Assembly (NCBI RefSeq): GCF_013266755.1 | Contig: NZ_JABRWJ010000011.1 | Coordinates: 124,001-188,000, forward strand | Origin: Pseudaquabacterium terrae | GTDB lineage: Bacteria > Pseudomonadota > Gammaproteobacteria > Burkholderiales > Burkholderiaceae_C | Reading direction: 5' to 3' | Length of the DNA: 64,000 bases | Shown: one piece after another, positions 55,843-64,000 of the stretch | Numbering within the stretch: the stretch's first letter is position 1 | Layout of the letters: each line of letters begins with the position of its first letter | Notes under the pieces: generated by a model | Database searches by the model: none | What the model was told of the DNA's origin: nothing | Seen by the model: only the letters and a program-made list of their open reading frames with translations | Program-made: the position numbers and the translations under genes

Positions 55843-56892
55843 ATGAGAGCAACCAAGAAGCTTCAGCAATTCGCGCTCATCGTCGCGGCCGCAGCGCTAT
55901 GCCCGACCATGGCTCATGCCGAGGAAACGTGGCCGTGCGAAGTCGTGCTCTGCAGCGCCAACCCGAAGGGTCCGACCGCGCTGAAGGAATGCGAAGAGCC
56001 GATGCGCAAGGCGTGGAAGGCGTGGTCCAAGGGCAAGAAGATTCCGAGCTGCAAGCGCAAGGACGCCAGCGGCGGGAATGGCGGTGAGCTGAGCGCGAAC
56101 GAAGGCGCGTTGCAGGAGAAGCCGGCCGAGCCCGACAAGAACTGCCCGTTCACCTACTACGCCACCCGGAACCAGTACCGCTATTGCCTCTACACCGGTG
56201 TCCAGGAGCAATGGATCGACGGCAAGCTCTGGGGCCGCATCTGGTACGGCGGGCCCACGGCGCAACCGTACATCGAGCAGCTGGTTGAAGATCCCAACAA
56301 CCCGCGGCCGCCGCAGGCCATCGTGAGCGACTGGCCTGCCATGAAGGCTGACATCGAGGCCAAGGCCGCGGCCGCCGCGCAGGCCTACAAGGCCTGGGAG
56401 GCCGCCGAGAACGACGCGCTGCTGGCGATGGGGAAGGCGGCCTTGGCCGCCCACCAGGCCACCACCTACGCGCAGGAGTTGGCCTCACTCGAGGCTTCGC
56501 TGCCGGGCCAGATTGCTGGGGCGATTGCGTATGCGAACGCCAGGGACGCAGCGGAGTCGGCATTCCAGCCGAAGCTGCAGGCCGCAGAGGCGGCTGCGAA
56601 GAAGCCGGGTGCGACGGCGGCGGATATCGCGGCCTACAACCAGGCGAAGTCGGAGGCCCTGACCCTGTACTACCTGAAGCAGGGTGCGATCAACCAAGTG
56701 ACCAACCTGCAGACGCAGCAGGCGCAGCTGCCACAGATGCACCAGCAGGCGCAGCAGCTGGCGACGATCGCGGCGCAAGCCCAGGCGGTGGCCGACCAGA
56801 AGAAGGCGTTCGCGCAGGCGCGCAAGTCGGAGGCCGACGCAGCAGACGCCGCCGCTCAGCCGCTGCCCAGGTACTTCAGCACCGAGGCCTGA
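55843..56892 (+). CDS. TrbM/KikA-like conjugal transfer protein with long C-terminal extension
   Basis: 349 residues from the ATG at 55843 (AAGGAAA just upstream). Signal peptide QFALIVAAAALCPTMAHA. The TrbM-like part (about 25-155) has WPCEVVLCSANPKGPTALKE, then CEEPMRKAWKAWSKGKKIPS, CPFTYYATRNQYRYCLYTG with paired cysteines. Unlike RP4 TrbM (about 195 residues), it carries a 190-residue Ala/Gln-rich coiled coil (AKAAAAAQAYKAWEAAENDA, QMHQQAQQLATIAAQAQAVA). TrbM/KikA proteins are periplasmic and linked to conjugation and peptidoglycan. First gene of the transfer operon visible here. Confidence 0.75.
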   Translation: MRATKKLQQFALIVAAAALCPTMAHAEETWPCEVVLCSANPKGPTALKECEEPMRKAWKAWSKGKKIPSCKRKDASGGNGGELSANEGALQEKPAEPDKNCPFTYYATRNQYRYCLYTGVQEQWIDGKLWGRIWYGGPTAQPYIEQLVEDPNNPRPPQAIVSDWPAMKADIEAKAAAAAQAYKAWEAAENDALLAMGKAALAAHQATTYAQELASLEASLPGQIAGAIAYANARDAAESAFQPKLQAAEAAAKKPGATAADIAAYNQAKSEALTLYYLKQGAINQVTNLQTQQAQLPQMHQQAQQLATIAAQAQAVADQKKAFAQARKSEADAADAAAQPLPRYFSTEA

Positions 56893-56896
56893 GCGG

Positions 56897-57391
56897 ATGT
56901 CCGGCCTCGGCACCCTGATCGCCGCCTGCGCACCGCTGGTCGCGCCGGCGACAGCGCACGCGCTGGTGCACCAGGAGAGCGGCGGGCATCAGTTCGCGAT
57001 CGGTGTCGTGGATGCCCGGCTCGAACGGCAGGCCAGAAGCATGGCCGAAGCGTTGGCCACGGTCAGGCAGCTCGAAGTGGAGGGCATGAACTATTCGGTC
57101 GGCCTGGCGCAGATCAATCGCTCGAACTTCGCGCGCCTCGGTCTCACGGCGCAAACCGCTTTCGAGCCGTGCGCAAACCTGCAGGCGATGCAGGTGATCT
57201 TGGGCGAGTGCTTCGAACGTGCGAGCAGGAAAGCATCGGAGCAGCAAGCACTGCGCATGGCGCTGTCTTGCTACTACAGCGGAAATTTTCAGACGGGCTT
57301 CCGGCATGGGTACGTCACTAGCGTCGTGAACGCATGGAGAGCGCAAACGGAGAGCCGGCAGCAGCAGGAAAGGAGGTCCCGCACCGACTAG
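56897..57391 (+). CDS. virB1: VirB1-like lytic transglycosylase
   Basis: 164 residues. SLT domain with catalytic Glu in HALVHQESGGHQFAIGV, then MNYSVGLAQINRSNFARLGL, FEPCANLQAMQVILGECF and LSCYYSGNFQTGF, all typical of VirB1. Cleaves peptidoglycan to let the secretion channel cross. No clear signal peptide; the N terminus is short. Four bp after the trbM-like gene. Confidence 0.92.
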   Translation: MSGLGTLIAACAPLVAPATAHALVHQESGGHQFAIGVVDARLERQARSMAEALATVRQLEVEGMNYSVGLAQINRSNFARLGLTAQTAFEPCANLQAMQVILGECFERASRKASEQQALRMALSCYYSGNFQTGFRHGYVTSVVNAWRAQTESRQQQERRSRTD

Positions 57392-57496
57392 GCGACGAGA
57401 CAACTGCCTTGCTGGGTGCAGCGTGCGCACGACCCGCCTCGGCCCCCACGGCACCCCCTTTCCCAGCACCAATGACAACAGAAGGAGTCCTTTCGA

Positions 57497-57796
57497 ATGA
57501 GGCGCATCAAGCATCACCTGGCTGCAGGCAGAACGATCGCCCCCCGGATCGCGGGTGCAGTTCTGATCGCGGTCACGCAGGGCGCGCACGCCGGCGCTAT
57601 CCAAGGCGTGGTCGACGGCGTGAACATCATTGCCGCCACGGTGGCGGCGGTGACGCTCGCGCTGTGCACCGTCGGCTTCGGCATGGCCGGCTACAAGATC
57701 ATGTTCGACGGCGCCAGCTTCCGGGACGTGTCGAACAAGCTGCTCGGTGCCGCGGTCTGCGGCGGCGCGGCGGCGATGGCCGCGATGTTCGTCTGA
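57497..57796 (+). CDS. virB2: VirB2-like pilin
   Basis: 99 residues with AAGGAG before the ATG. Long signal region (PRIAGAVLIAVTQGAHA), then two hydrophobic helices NIIAATVAAVTLALCTVGF and LLGAAVCGGAAAMAAMFV joined by a short charged loop (DGASFRDVSNK), the TrbC/VirB2 layout. Forms the conjugative pilus. Confidence 0.88.
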   Translation: MRRIKHHLAAGRTIAPRIAGAVLIAVTQGAHAGAIQGVVDGVNIIAATVAAVTLALCTVGFGMAGYKIMFDGASFRDVSNKLLGAAVCGGAAAMAAMFV

Positions 57797-57808
57797 CGGC
57801 AGCCGACC

Positions 57809-58174
57809 ATGGCTACTGACCACGCGCAGCCCCGCGGGGCTGTGATGCGCGAGGCGATCTACAAGGGAGCGACCCGGCCTGCGATGAAGGCCGGGGTTCC
57901 CCTGATTCCGATCGTCGTCGTCCTGATGCCGATCGCCCTCGTGACGTTGTGGGTCGGCTCGCTCGTCAGCCCGTGGGCGTTCCTTGTAGGCGTGTCGCTC
58001 GACGGCGCCGTCTATCTCTGGATGCGCTCGGTCACGGCGCGCGATGACCAGCGCCTGACCCAATGGTTCAAGGCCCTGAAGCTCAACCACTTGAACAGCA
58101 ACCGCAGGCTCTTCGGTCTGCGCAGCTACAGCGCCTATCGCGCAAGAGGAGCGAACGATGTCTGGAGGCGCTAG
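57809..58174 (+). CDS. virB3: VirB3-like inner membrane protein
   Basis: 121 residues. Family opening YKGATRPAMKAGVPLIPIVV, a membrane helix region to VSPWAFLVGVSLDGAVYLW and MRSVTARDDQRLTQWFKALK. Overlaps the virB4 start by 17 bp. Supports pilus assembly. The first in-frame ATG was used; the second (MREAIYKG) is also plausible. Confidence 0.88.
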   Translation: MATDHAQPRGAVMREAIYKGATRPAMKAGVPLIPIVVVLMPIALVTLWVGSLVSPWAFLVGVSLDGAVYLWMRSVTARDDQRLTQWFKALKLNHLNSNRRLFGLRSYSAYRARGANDVWRR

Positions 58175-60587
58175 CCCACGGTTCTGGGGGCAGAAGGACA
58201 CGAATGTCGGCGAGTTCGTGAGCATCTCGAGCCCGGTGTCCGAATTCGACACCATTACGCGCAACGGGGACTACCTGCGCACCTGGCGCGTCGGTGGCGT
58301 GACCTTCGAGGGCGTGCAACCGAACATCATCGCCGAACGGCACGAAGCCCTATGCAACATGCTGCGCAACCTGCCCGAAGGCAGGTGTGCGGTCTACATG
58401 CACCGCATTCAGCGCCGCGGCACGGACCGGCTAATGGACCCGGTGGCGCCAACATTCAGCGCGACGTTCAGCCAGCAGTATCAGGACCGGCTGCAGGCCG
58501 AGCCGTTTCTGATCAAGGAACTGTTCCTGACCTTGCTCTATCGCCCCTGCGAGACCGCGCGCGACAAGAGCCTGCGCAAAGGGCAGCGGACAGTCGATAA
58601 CCTGAAGCGCTGGAACGCTGAGGCGATCGAGCGCATGGACGAGCTCGGCGGTTTGATCGAGGCGGCGCTGTCGGATTTCGAACCGCAGCCGCTCGGCGTT
58701 CGCGCCGAGCCGACCGGCGACTACTGGGAAGCCGGCGAGCTCTACGCGTACCTGGTCAATGGCATCTGGCAGAAGGTGCGCGTGCCGGCTGGGCCCGCCT
58801 GGAAGGTCTTGCCGGATGTGCGGCTCACGTTCGGTGGCGCCGAGATCGAGATCCGGGGCCTGGCGACGAAGCGCTACGCCGCGATCCTCGACATCAAGGA
58901 GTATCCCGCAGAGGTCGAGCCGGGTTCATTGAGCCCGCTGCTCTACCTCGACTCCGAGTACATCGAGACGCAATGCCTGGCGCTGATGCCGCGCCGCGCG
59001 GCGCTCGCGGCGCTGCGCGTACAGCGCAACCAGCTGATCGCGGGGGAAGACGTGGTTCACACGCAGGTCGCTGCGATGGACGACGCGATGAACTGGCTGG
59101 GGGACGGCCTGTTCGCGATGGGTGAGTACAGCTACACGCTGGCGGTCTTCGGAGACTCCCCCGGTGATGCGCGCATGCGCGCGCAAGCGGCTGTGGGCCG
59201 CGTGGCAGCGTTCAACGCCATGCAGCTGGTGCCCGTCGAACTGCTCGGCGATGCCGGCTGGTTCAGCCAGCAGCCGGGGAATTTCCAGTGGCGCACGCGC
59301 AAGGCAGTGATCTCCTCGCGAGCCTTCGCAGCGCTCACCTGCTGCCACACGTTCTTGCTCGGCAAGCGCGACGGCAACCCGTGGGGCGAAGCGTTGGCCT
59401 TGATGCGCACGCCGGCCGGCCATCCCTTCTACCTGAACCTGCACGTGTCCTCGCCGGACGAGGACGCGGCCGGCAAGAAGCTGCCCGGCAACACGATCGT
59501 GATCGGTTCGACGGGCAGCGGCAAGACGACGCTGCTCACCGCGCTGATGGCGCTGAGCGCGAAATGGCCTCAGCCACCACGCATCGTGAGCTTCTCGCTC
59601 GATCGGGACACCGAGATCATCATCAGGGCGCTGGGCGGCACCTTCGGCCGGTTCGAGTACGGCGAACCGACCGGCCTGAATCCGCTTCAGCGTCCGGTGA
59701 CTGAGGCCCGCGTCGGGCACTGGATGGCGCTCGTGAAGCAGTGCATCGAGACGCCGCAACTGCCGTTGCTGCCGAACGAAGTCGCGGCGATCGACGCTGC
59801 CGTTCGCGGCGTGGCCAAGATGCCGCTCGAGGAGCGGCGCTTCGGAACACTTCTCGGGCTGCTGCCGCGGGACCGCGAGAACAGCCTGTACGACCGCTTC
59901 CGGCGCTGGACGGCTCAAGGGGAGATGGGCTGGGTGTTCGACCGCGCTCCGGACAGCCTGGGTGAGATCAAGCGCCATCGCTACCTCGGGTTCGACTACA
60001 CGGGCATCCTGGCCGCAGATGAAGTCCGGGTGCCGGTGATGATGGATCTGTTGAACATCAACGACGAGCTCGTCGACGGCACGCCCTTCATCTATCACGT
60101 CGCAGAGTGCTGGAAGGCCTTGGGCGACAGCATCTTCGCCAAGTTCGTCAAGCACGGCCAAAAGACGATCCGAAAGCGCAGCGGCCTCGGGATCTTCGAC
60201 ACCCAGGAGGTCGGCGACCTCCTGAGCAATGAGAACGGGCGCGTCATGGTCGAGCAGTCGGTCACCAAGATCGTGCTGCCGAACAAGGATGCCGATCGCG
60301 ATGAATACCGCGCGCTCGGACTGACGGATGCGGAGTTTCAGCTCGTGCAGGACCTGGGGCGCCGCGGCGCACGGCAGTTCCTCATCAAGCAAAACGGCAC
60401 GAGCAACGTGTGCGAGTTCAACCTACGCGGCATGGACGACGCGCTGGCCGTGCTGTCGACAACGCAGGAATCGGTGCAGCTGCTTGACCTGATTCGTGCC
60501 GAGGTCGGTGATGAACCGGACCTGTGGCTCGAGCCGTTCTACGCACGGGTTCGCGCGGCCGCCGAACGCTTCCGGAGGAGCGCATGA
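58158..60587 (+). CDS. virB4: VirB4 ATPase
   Basis: 809 residues, normal VirB4 length. N-terminal CagE/TrbE region (ISSPVSEFDTITRNGDYLRT), then the ATPase core: Walker A VIGSTGSGKTT near residue 450, FDYTGILAADE, MDLLNINDELVDGTPFIYHV (Walker B region), TQEVGDLLSNENGRVMVEQS and GLTDAEFQLVQDLGRRGARQ. Energises pilus assembly and substrate transfer. Its stop overlaps the start of the next gene (ATGA at 60584). Confidence 0.95.
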   Translation: MSGGASPRFWGQKDTNVGEFVSISSPVSEFDTITRNGDYLRTWRVGGVTFEGVQPNIIAERHEALCNMLRNLPEGRCAVYMHRIQRRGTDRLMDPVAPTFSATFSQQYQDRLQAEPFLIKELFLTLLYRPCETARDKSLRKGQRTVDNLKRWNAEAIERMDELGGLIEAALSDFEPQPLGVRAEPTGDYWEAGELYAYLVNGIWQKVRVPAGPAWKVLPDVRLTFGGAEIEIRGLATKRYAAILDIKEYPAEVEPGSLSPLLYLDSEYIETQCLALMPRRAALAALRVQRNQLIAGEDVVHTQVAAMDDAMNWLGDGLFAMGEYSYTLAVFGDSPGDARMRAQAAVGRVAAFNAMQLVPVELLGDAGWFSQQPGNFQWRTRKAVISSRAFAALTCCHTFLLGKRDGNPWGEALALMRTPAGHPFYLNLHVSSPDEDAAGKKLPGNTIVIGSTGSGKTTLLTALMALSAKWPQPPRIVSFSLDRDTEIIIRALGGTFGRFEYGEPTGLNPLQRPVTEARVGHWMALVKQCIETPQLPLLPNEVAAIDAAVRGVAKMPLEERRFGTLLGLLPRDRENSLYDRFRRWTAQGEMGWVFDRAPDSLGEIKRHRYLGFDYTGILAADEVRVPVMMDLLNINDELVDGTPFIYHVAECWKALGDSIFAKFVKHGQKTIRKRSGLGIFDTQEVGDLLSNENGRVMVEQSVTKIVLPNKDADRDEYRALGLTDAEFQLVQDLGRRGARQFLIKQNGTSNVCEFNLRGMDDALAVLSTTQESVQLLDLIRAEVGDEPDLWLEPFYARVRAAAERFRRSA

Positions 60588-61036
60588 AGATGAACAGAAC
60601 CGTCACGGGCATGGCGCTCGGCATCGTCATTGTCATCGGCCAAGCGATGGCCGCGCCACCCGTCTTGACTGCGACGTTGCCCTACAACGAAGCGGTCCGC
60701 AACGCGAACGGCAAGCGCCAGGTGGAGCTCCCGCCGCGCAATCCGCACTACCCGAAGCTGAAGATCGCGAAGGTGGGCGCGCCGTTCGGCGGGAACACGC
60801 ACTGGATGATCGAAGGCCCCGACGGCCTCCTGCAATGCACGAGCACCGTCGTGACGGCAGAGAGCTGCGAGCCTTCGGACATCGGCACGGTCAAGAAGCT
60901 TCGGACCTGGGTCGTGCTCATGAAGGGCGCATGGCACGCCTGCATCGGCATGGCGGCACCGGTCAAGTGCCAAGGGCTCTATGCGAAGCCTACCAGGGAC
61001 AACGTGCTCGCACTGCCACCAGAAGAGGTCCAGTGA
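60584..61036 (+). CDS. small secreted protein between virB4 and virB6
   Basis: 150 residues from the ATG at 60584. Signal peptide GMALGIVIVIGQAMAAPP. The mature part has four cysteines (LLQCTST, ESCEPS, HACIG, VKCQG) and a beta-strand pattern; family unknown. ATGA overlap with virB4 and one-base overlap with virB6 show it belongs to the operon. It might be a periplasmic channel component, a surface-exclusion protein or a VirB7-like function, but no lipobox is present. Confidence 0.72.
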   Translation: MKMNRTVTGMALGIVIVIGQAMAAPPVLTATLPYNEAVRNANGKRQVELPPRNPHYPKLKIAKVGAPFGGNTHWMIEGPDGLLQCTSTVVTAESCEPSDIGTVKKLRTWVVLMKGAWHACIGMAAPVKCQGLYAKPTRDNVLALPPEEVQ

Positions 61037-62073
61037 TGTTCTCGCACCTGGGCAACTGGCTGAACCAGTTCCTGAGCGGCTACGTGAACAACGCGGTCAG
61101 CATGCTGTCAGCCGCGTTGATGCCGCTCGCGCTCGTGATGCTGACCCTGTACATCGCGAACTACGGCTTCGCCGTCATGCGGGGTGAAGTGTCCGAGGCG
61201 ATCGATACCTTCGCCTGGAAGGTCGTCAAGTTCACGTTGATCTGCGGCTTCGCGCTCGGGGGCGGTCTCTACATCGGCAACGTCTCGTCCGTCCTCGAGA
61301 ACATGCAGGACGGCATGGCCACGATGTTCATCTCGTCAGGCGGCGGCGGAGCCTTCGGCGCAGCGTCATCGGTCGGCTCGGCTTTCGGAGCACTGGATGT
61401 CGCGTTCCAGGCGGGCGTCGATGCGCTCGACGATCTCTGGAAGGAAGCCGGCATCACGCGGCTCGATCTGGTCGTCGCCGGGATCGTCTACACGCTGGGG
61501 TTGGACGTATTCCTGTTCGTCGCAGCCGCGGTGGTGCTGATCTCCAAGATCTTCCTGAGCTTCGCACTTGCCATTGGGCCAGCGGCGATTCTTTGCCTGC
61601 TCTTCAAGCCAACGTCGCGCTTCTTCGACTCGTGGCTGTCCTTCGCATTGTCCGCGGTCGTGATGACCTGGTTCGTGTTCTTCGCGCTCGGCATGTCGCT
61701 CTTCGTCGTCAACAAGTGCATCGAGAGCGTCGTGGCTTCCGGGGCCTTCCAGGCGCAGGGCGACGTGAACGGCCTCGAGGCGGCGGCCGGTCTTCTTGTG
61801 ATCTATGTGCTGCTCGCCGTCCTGCTGTGGCAGTCGCCGAAGCTCGCTTCGGCATTGACAGGAGGCCCGGCGGTGCAGACCGGGGCGTCGATGGTCGCGA
61901 GCTACATCCTCGGCAGCGTCGGGCGTGGATCTGGCTCGGGCGGCGGCGGCAGTGGCGGTGGCCGCTCCAACGAAGTGCAACGAGGTGGCGGCCCGAGCTA
62001 CGGCTCGGGCCACGCGGCCGGCCAGGCGGCTTACCAGCGCGTCAGCAGCCTGTTCGGTGGTGGGCGCCGGTAG
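61036..62073 (+). CDS. virB6: VirB6-like inner membrane channel protein
   Basis: 345 residues. Polytopic TrbL/VirB6 layout with about six helices (LMPLALVMLTLYIANYGF, VVKFTLICGFALGGGLYI, LDVFLFVAAAVVLISKIFLS, SLFVVNKCIESVVASGAF region, AGLLVIYVLLAVLLWQS), a Gly-rich loop and a Gly/Ser-rich tail (GRGSGSGGGGSGGGRS). Starts in the stop of the preceding gene (TGATG). Confidence 0.9.
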   Translation: MFSHLGNWLNQFLSGYVNNAVSMLSAALMPLALVMLTLYIANYGFAVMRGEVSEAIDTFAWKVVKFTLICGFALGGGLYIGNVSSVLENMQDGMATMFISSGGGGAFGAASSVGSAFGALDVAFQAGVDALDDLWKEAGITRLDLVVAGIVYTLGLDVFLFVAAAVVLISKIFLSFALAIGPAAILCLLFKPTSRFFDSWLSFALSAVVMTWFVFFALGMSLFVVNKCIESVVASGAFQAQGDVNGLEAAAGLLVIYVLLAVLLWQSPKLASALTGGPAVQTGASMVASYILGSVGRGSGSGGGGSGGGRSNEVQRGGGPSYGSGHAAGQAAYQRVSSLFGGGRR

Positions 62074-62108
62074 CGGCGCTTCGAGTGTTCAACGCAAAGG
62101 AGAGGAAA

Positions 62109-62816
62109 GTGAAGAAAACCCTCGTGAAGTTGATGATGGTGGTGGCGGTTTGGATCGCACCGCACACCGCCAAAGCCGGCATCCCGGTGATCGATGTAGC
62201 GAACCTCGCGCAGGCGATCATGGATGCGGCGACGATGATCAAGGAACTGGAGCAGATGTACGCCCAGTACCAGCAACTCAAGCAGCAGTACGAAGCGATC
62301 TCCGGTGCCCGGAACCTCGGCCAGGTGCTCAACAGCCCGCTGCTACAGAACTACGTTCCGAAGGACGCGCACACCGTTCTGAGGTCCATCAACACGCTCG
62401 GGAAGGCCGGCTTGACAGGCAAGGCGAAAGCTTTGCGTGACGTAGCGATGGTGTACGACTGCGGCGAACTTTCCGGCGCAGCGCGCTCTCGATGTGAAGC
62501 CGAGCTGAGCAAGCCGTATCAGTACCAGGCGTACTACGACGACGCATTGGAGCGGGGCAGCAAGCGCGTCGATCAGATCAATCAGCTGATGCAGCTCGCG
62601 GGCACGACGGAGGATGCCAAGGAGATTGCCGAGGTTCAGGCGCGCATCGCCGCCGAAAGCGCACTGCTGCAGCATGAGCTCTCCCAGATCCAACTGGTGC
62701 GCGCGTCGTCCGAGGCCGACGCGCAGGTGCAGCTGGCGCGGGCGCGCGAAGCGCAGCGCGAGAACGCCGCGCGCACCGGCAAGCTCGGCGCCAACATCTC
62801 ATCGTTGGGGTTGTGA
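62109..62816 (+). CDS. virB5: VirB5-like minor pilin
   Basis: 235 residues from a GTG at 62109, chosen because AAGGAG lies just upstream and a signal peptide follows (VKLMMVVAVWIAPHTAKAG). The rest is helical: MIKELEQMYAQYQQLKQQYE, AISGARNLGQVLNSPLLQNY and a long coiled coil with ARAREAQRENAAR. Typical TrbJ/VirB5 pattern. Position after virB6 rather than before it is a small departure from the Agrobacterium order. Confidence 0.9.
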   Translation: MKKTLVKLMMVVAVWIAPHTAKAGIPVIDVANLAQAIMDAATMIKELEQMYAQYQQLKQQYEAISGARNLGQVLNSPLLQNYVPKDAHTVLRSINTLGKAGLTGKAKALRDVAMVYDCGELSGAARSRCEAELSKPYQYQAYYDDALERGSKRVDQINQLMQLAGTTEDAKEIAEVQARIAAESALLQHELSQIQLVRASSEADAQVQLARAREAQRENAARTGKLGANISSLGL

Positions 62817-63589
62817 TGAGCGTCGCCGATACGATGAAGCTGCCGGCATCGCCGGCCGCGCTCAAGGCCTTGGCCGAGAGCAGCGGCTGGGAGGTCGAAA
62901 CCCGTGCCGTGCTCGCGCGGTCTGAACGCCGGGCGTGGTTGATCTCCGCCGCCTCGGTCGGCATCGCCGTGCTGGGCATGGCTGCAGCCACCGCGCAGTA
63001 CCTGAAGCCCCCGCCAGCGGCCAAAGTCCTGATGGTCGACAAGACCACGGGCGAGACGGTCGTGCTCCCTAATCTCGACGACTCGTCGAGCGTCCCGCAG
63101 GTGGCCGCGATGGACCTGCACAACGCCGCGGTCTACGTTCGGGCGCGTGAGTCCTACAACTACTCGATGCTCGGCGCGGACTACCAGCAGGTGGCCCGCA
63201 TGAGTACGCCTGAGCTCTTCCGGCCCTACCAAACGCTCTTCACGGGGCCCGAGGCGCTGCACGAGAAGCTCAAGGACAATGAGCTGCGCCGCGTGACGGT
63301 GATCAGCGTGCGACCGACAACGGGCTCGCAGTACGGGCGCGGCGGTGAAGCGCTCGTGACCTACGAGCGCGAGGTGCGCAACCAGTCGACGACACAGCCG
63401 ATCGTGACCAGGTACACCGCGACCGTCCGGTACGAGTACCGGCCGGGGGCGGTCAAGAAGGACGTCGACCGGCTGGAGAACCCGTTCGGGTTCGTGGTGA
63501 CCGGGTATCGCACCGACGCCGAAGTCGCCGCTTCGCGCATCGAGCCGGCGGCACCGGCTGGTGGCCCCAGCTTGCCCGGAGGCGTGTGA
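62816..63589 (+). CDS. virB8: VirB8-like inner membrane scaffold
   Basis: 257 residues from the ATG at 62816, overlapping the virB5 stop. One membrane helix (LISAASVGIAVLGMAAATAQ), then the periplasmic NTF2-like domain: VYVRARESYNYSMLGADYQQ, MSTPELFRPYQTLFTG, VTVISVRPTTGSQYGRGGEA, ATVRYEYRPGAVKKDVDRLE and NPFGFVVTGYRTD. Links inner and outer parts of the secretion channel. Confidence 0.93.
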   Translation: MSVADTMKLPASPAALKALAESSGWEVETRAVLARSERRAWLISAASVGIAVLGMAAATAQYLKPPPAAKVLMVDKTTGETVVLPNLDDSSSVPQVAAMDLHNAAVYVRARESYNYSMLGADYQQVARMSTPELFRPYQTLFTGPEALHEKLKDNELRRVTVISVRPTTGSQYGRGGEALVTYEREVRNQSTTQPIVTRYTATVRYEYRPGAVKKDVDRLENPFGFVVTGYRTDAEVAASRIEPAAPAGGPSLPGGV

Positions 63590-64000
63590 TGCAAGCCCAT
63601 CATCTGCTTGCGATCGTCGTGGCCGCTTCGGTCCTTCCCGCTGCAGGGGCCAAGGCCGCCGAGGCTTCGGGCTCGAAGGCGAGTTCCGCATCGAGCTCGG
63701 CGCAGGACCCACGCATCCGGCGCGTCGAATATGCGCCGGATGCGGTCGTGGTCGTGCATACGAAGCGCGGCCAGGTGACGCACATCGTGCTGGCGGCCGA
63801 CGAGCAGCTGGTCGGCGAGCACGCGACGGGCCAGGGCTCGTCCTGCGAGACGCCGATCGACACCTGGTGCGTCGCGGTCGGGGAGACCCGACGAGACATC
63901 TTCGTCAAGCCGCGCGAAGGCGCGACGACGAACAACCTGTCGCTCGTCACAACGAAGCGGCGACACACGTTCGAGCTGGTGGCGCAGGAGAGAGGCATCA
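63589..64000 (+). CDS. virB9: VirB9-like protein (truncated by window edge)
   Basis: 137 codons visible; the gene continues past 64000. ATG overlaps the virB8 stop. Signal peptide LAIVVAASVLPAAGAKAAEA, then RIRRVEYAPDAVVVVHTKRG and the family strand FVKPREGATTNNLSLVTTKR followed by RHTFEL. Forms the outer-membrane-side core with VirB10. Confidence 0.93.
   Translation, partial: MQAHHLLAIVVAASVLPAAGAKAAEASGSKASSASSSAQDPRIRRVEYAPDAVVVVHTKRGQVTHIVLAADEQLVGEHATGQGSSCETPIDTWCVAVGETRRDIFVKPREGATTNNLSLVTTKRRHTFELVAQERGI

Overview
The window looks like a high-GC betaproteobacterial (Burkholderiales-type) accessory region, perhaps part of an integrative element, megaplasmid or genomic island. That assignment rests on the GC-rich codon use, the style of the Liv/acyl-CoA gene clusters, the DUF3701-type tyrosine recombinase and the VirB conjugation genes. 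No rRNA, tRNA or CRISPR array was seen. Recognisable relics of insertion sequences and broken metabolic genes are frequent, so the region has been assembled and eroded by repeated insertion.

Layout. 1-9.1 kb: an SRAP/YedK-like DNA-protein crosslink protein, a decayed ligD ligase relic, a TIR-TM-DUF4384 protein, a tyrosine recombinase beside a second recombinase relic, and a two-gene unit made of a small helical protein and a TPR-TIR protein. 9.4-18.5 kb: a cytochrome P450 whose upstream region is cut by an IS66 element (10900-14017, exact 8-bp target duplication), then IS66 and IS110 relics and a secreted DUF1353/DUF4157 gene pair. 18.5-42.3 kb: a fatty/organic-acid CoA catabolic region. It contains a broken maoC, two short-chain dehydrogenases, two intact acyl-CoA dehydrogenases plus relics of a third and of a phosphotransferase, a complete branched-chain-type ABC importer (livHMGF plus binding protein) with an acyl-CoA ligase and a Crp/Fnr regulator, an NTF2-like/reductase pair opposite a LysR gene, an intact phosphotransferase, and a plus-strand unit of VOC protein, nitronate monooxygenase-like protein, enoyl-CoA hydratase and acyl-CoA ligase. 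42.3-51.6 kb: an IS21 istB fragment, a MarR-GNAT fusion, a group II intron lying between a promoter-like palindrome and a parDE toxin-antitoxin pair, and a large TIR-WD40 protein. 51.6-55.3 kb: a tight three-gene operon of fatty acid desaturase, hybrid histidine kinase and S24/LexA-like repressor. 55.7-64 kb: the start of a VirB type IV secretion/conjugation operon (trbM-like, virB1, B2, B3, B4, an extra small secreted protein, B6, B5, B8, B9), running off the right edge.

Working together: the 19-42 kb genes fit import of an organic acid, activation to a CoA thioester, dehydrogenation, hydration and alcohol oxidation. The T4SS would supply mobility. The TIR genes, parDE and possibly the DUF4157 pair look like defence or conflict genes carried as cargo. 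The best candidates for an undescribed system are the desaturase-kinase-repressor operon (a possible lipid-signal sensing circuit) and the small protein/TPR-TIR pair (a possible two-gene TIR defence unit). Both are inferences from domains and gene order only.
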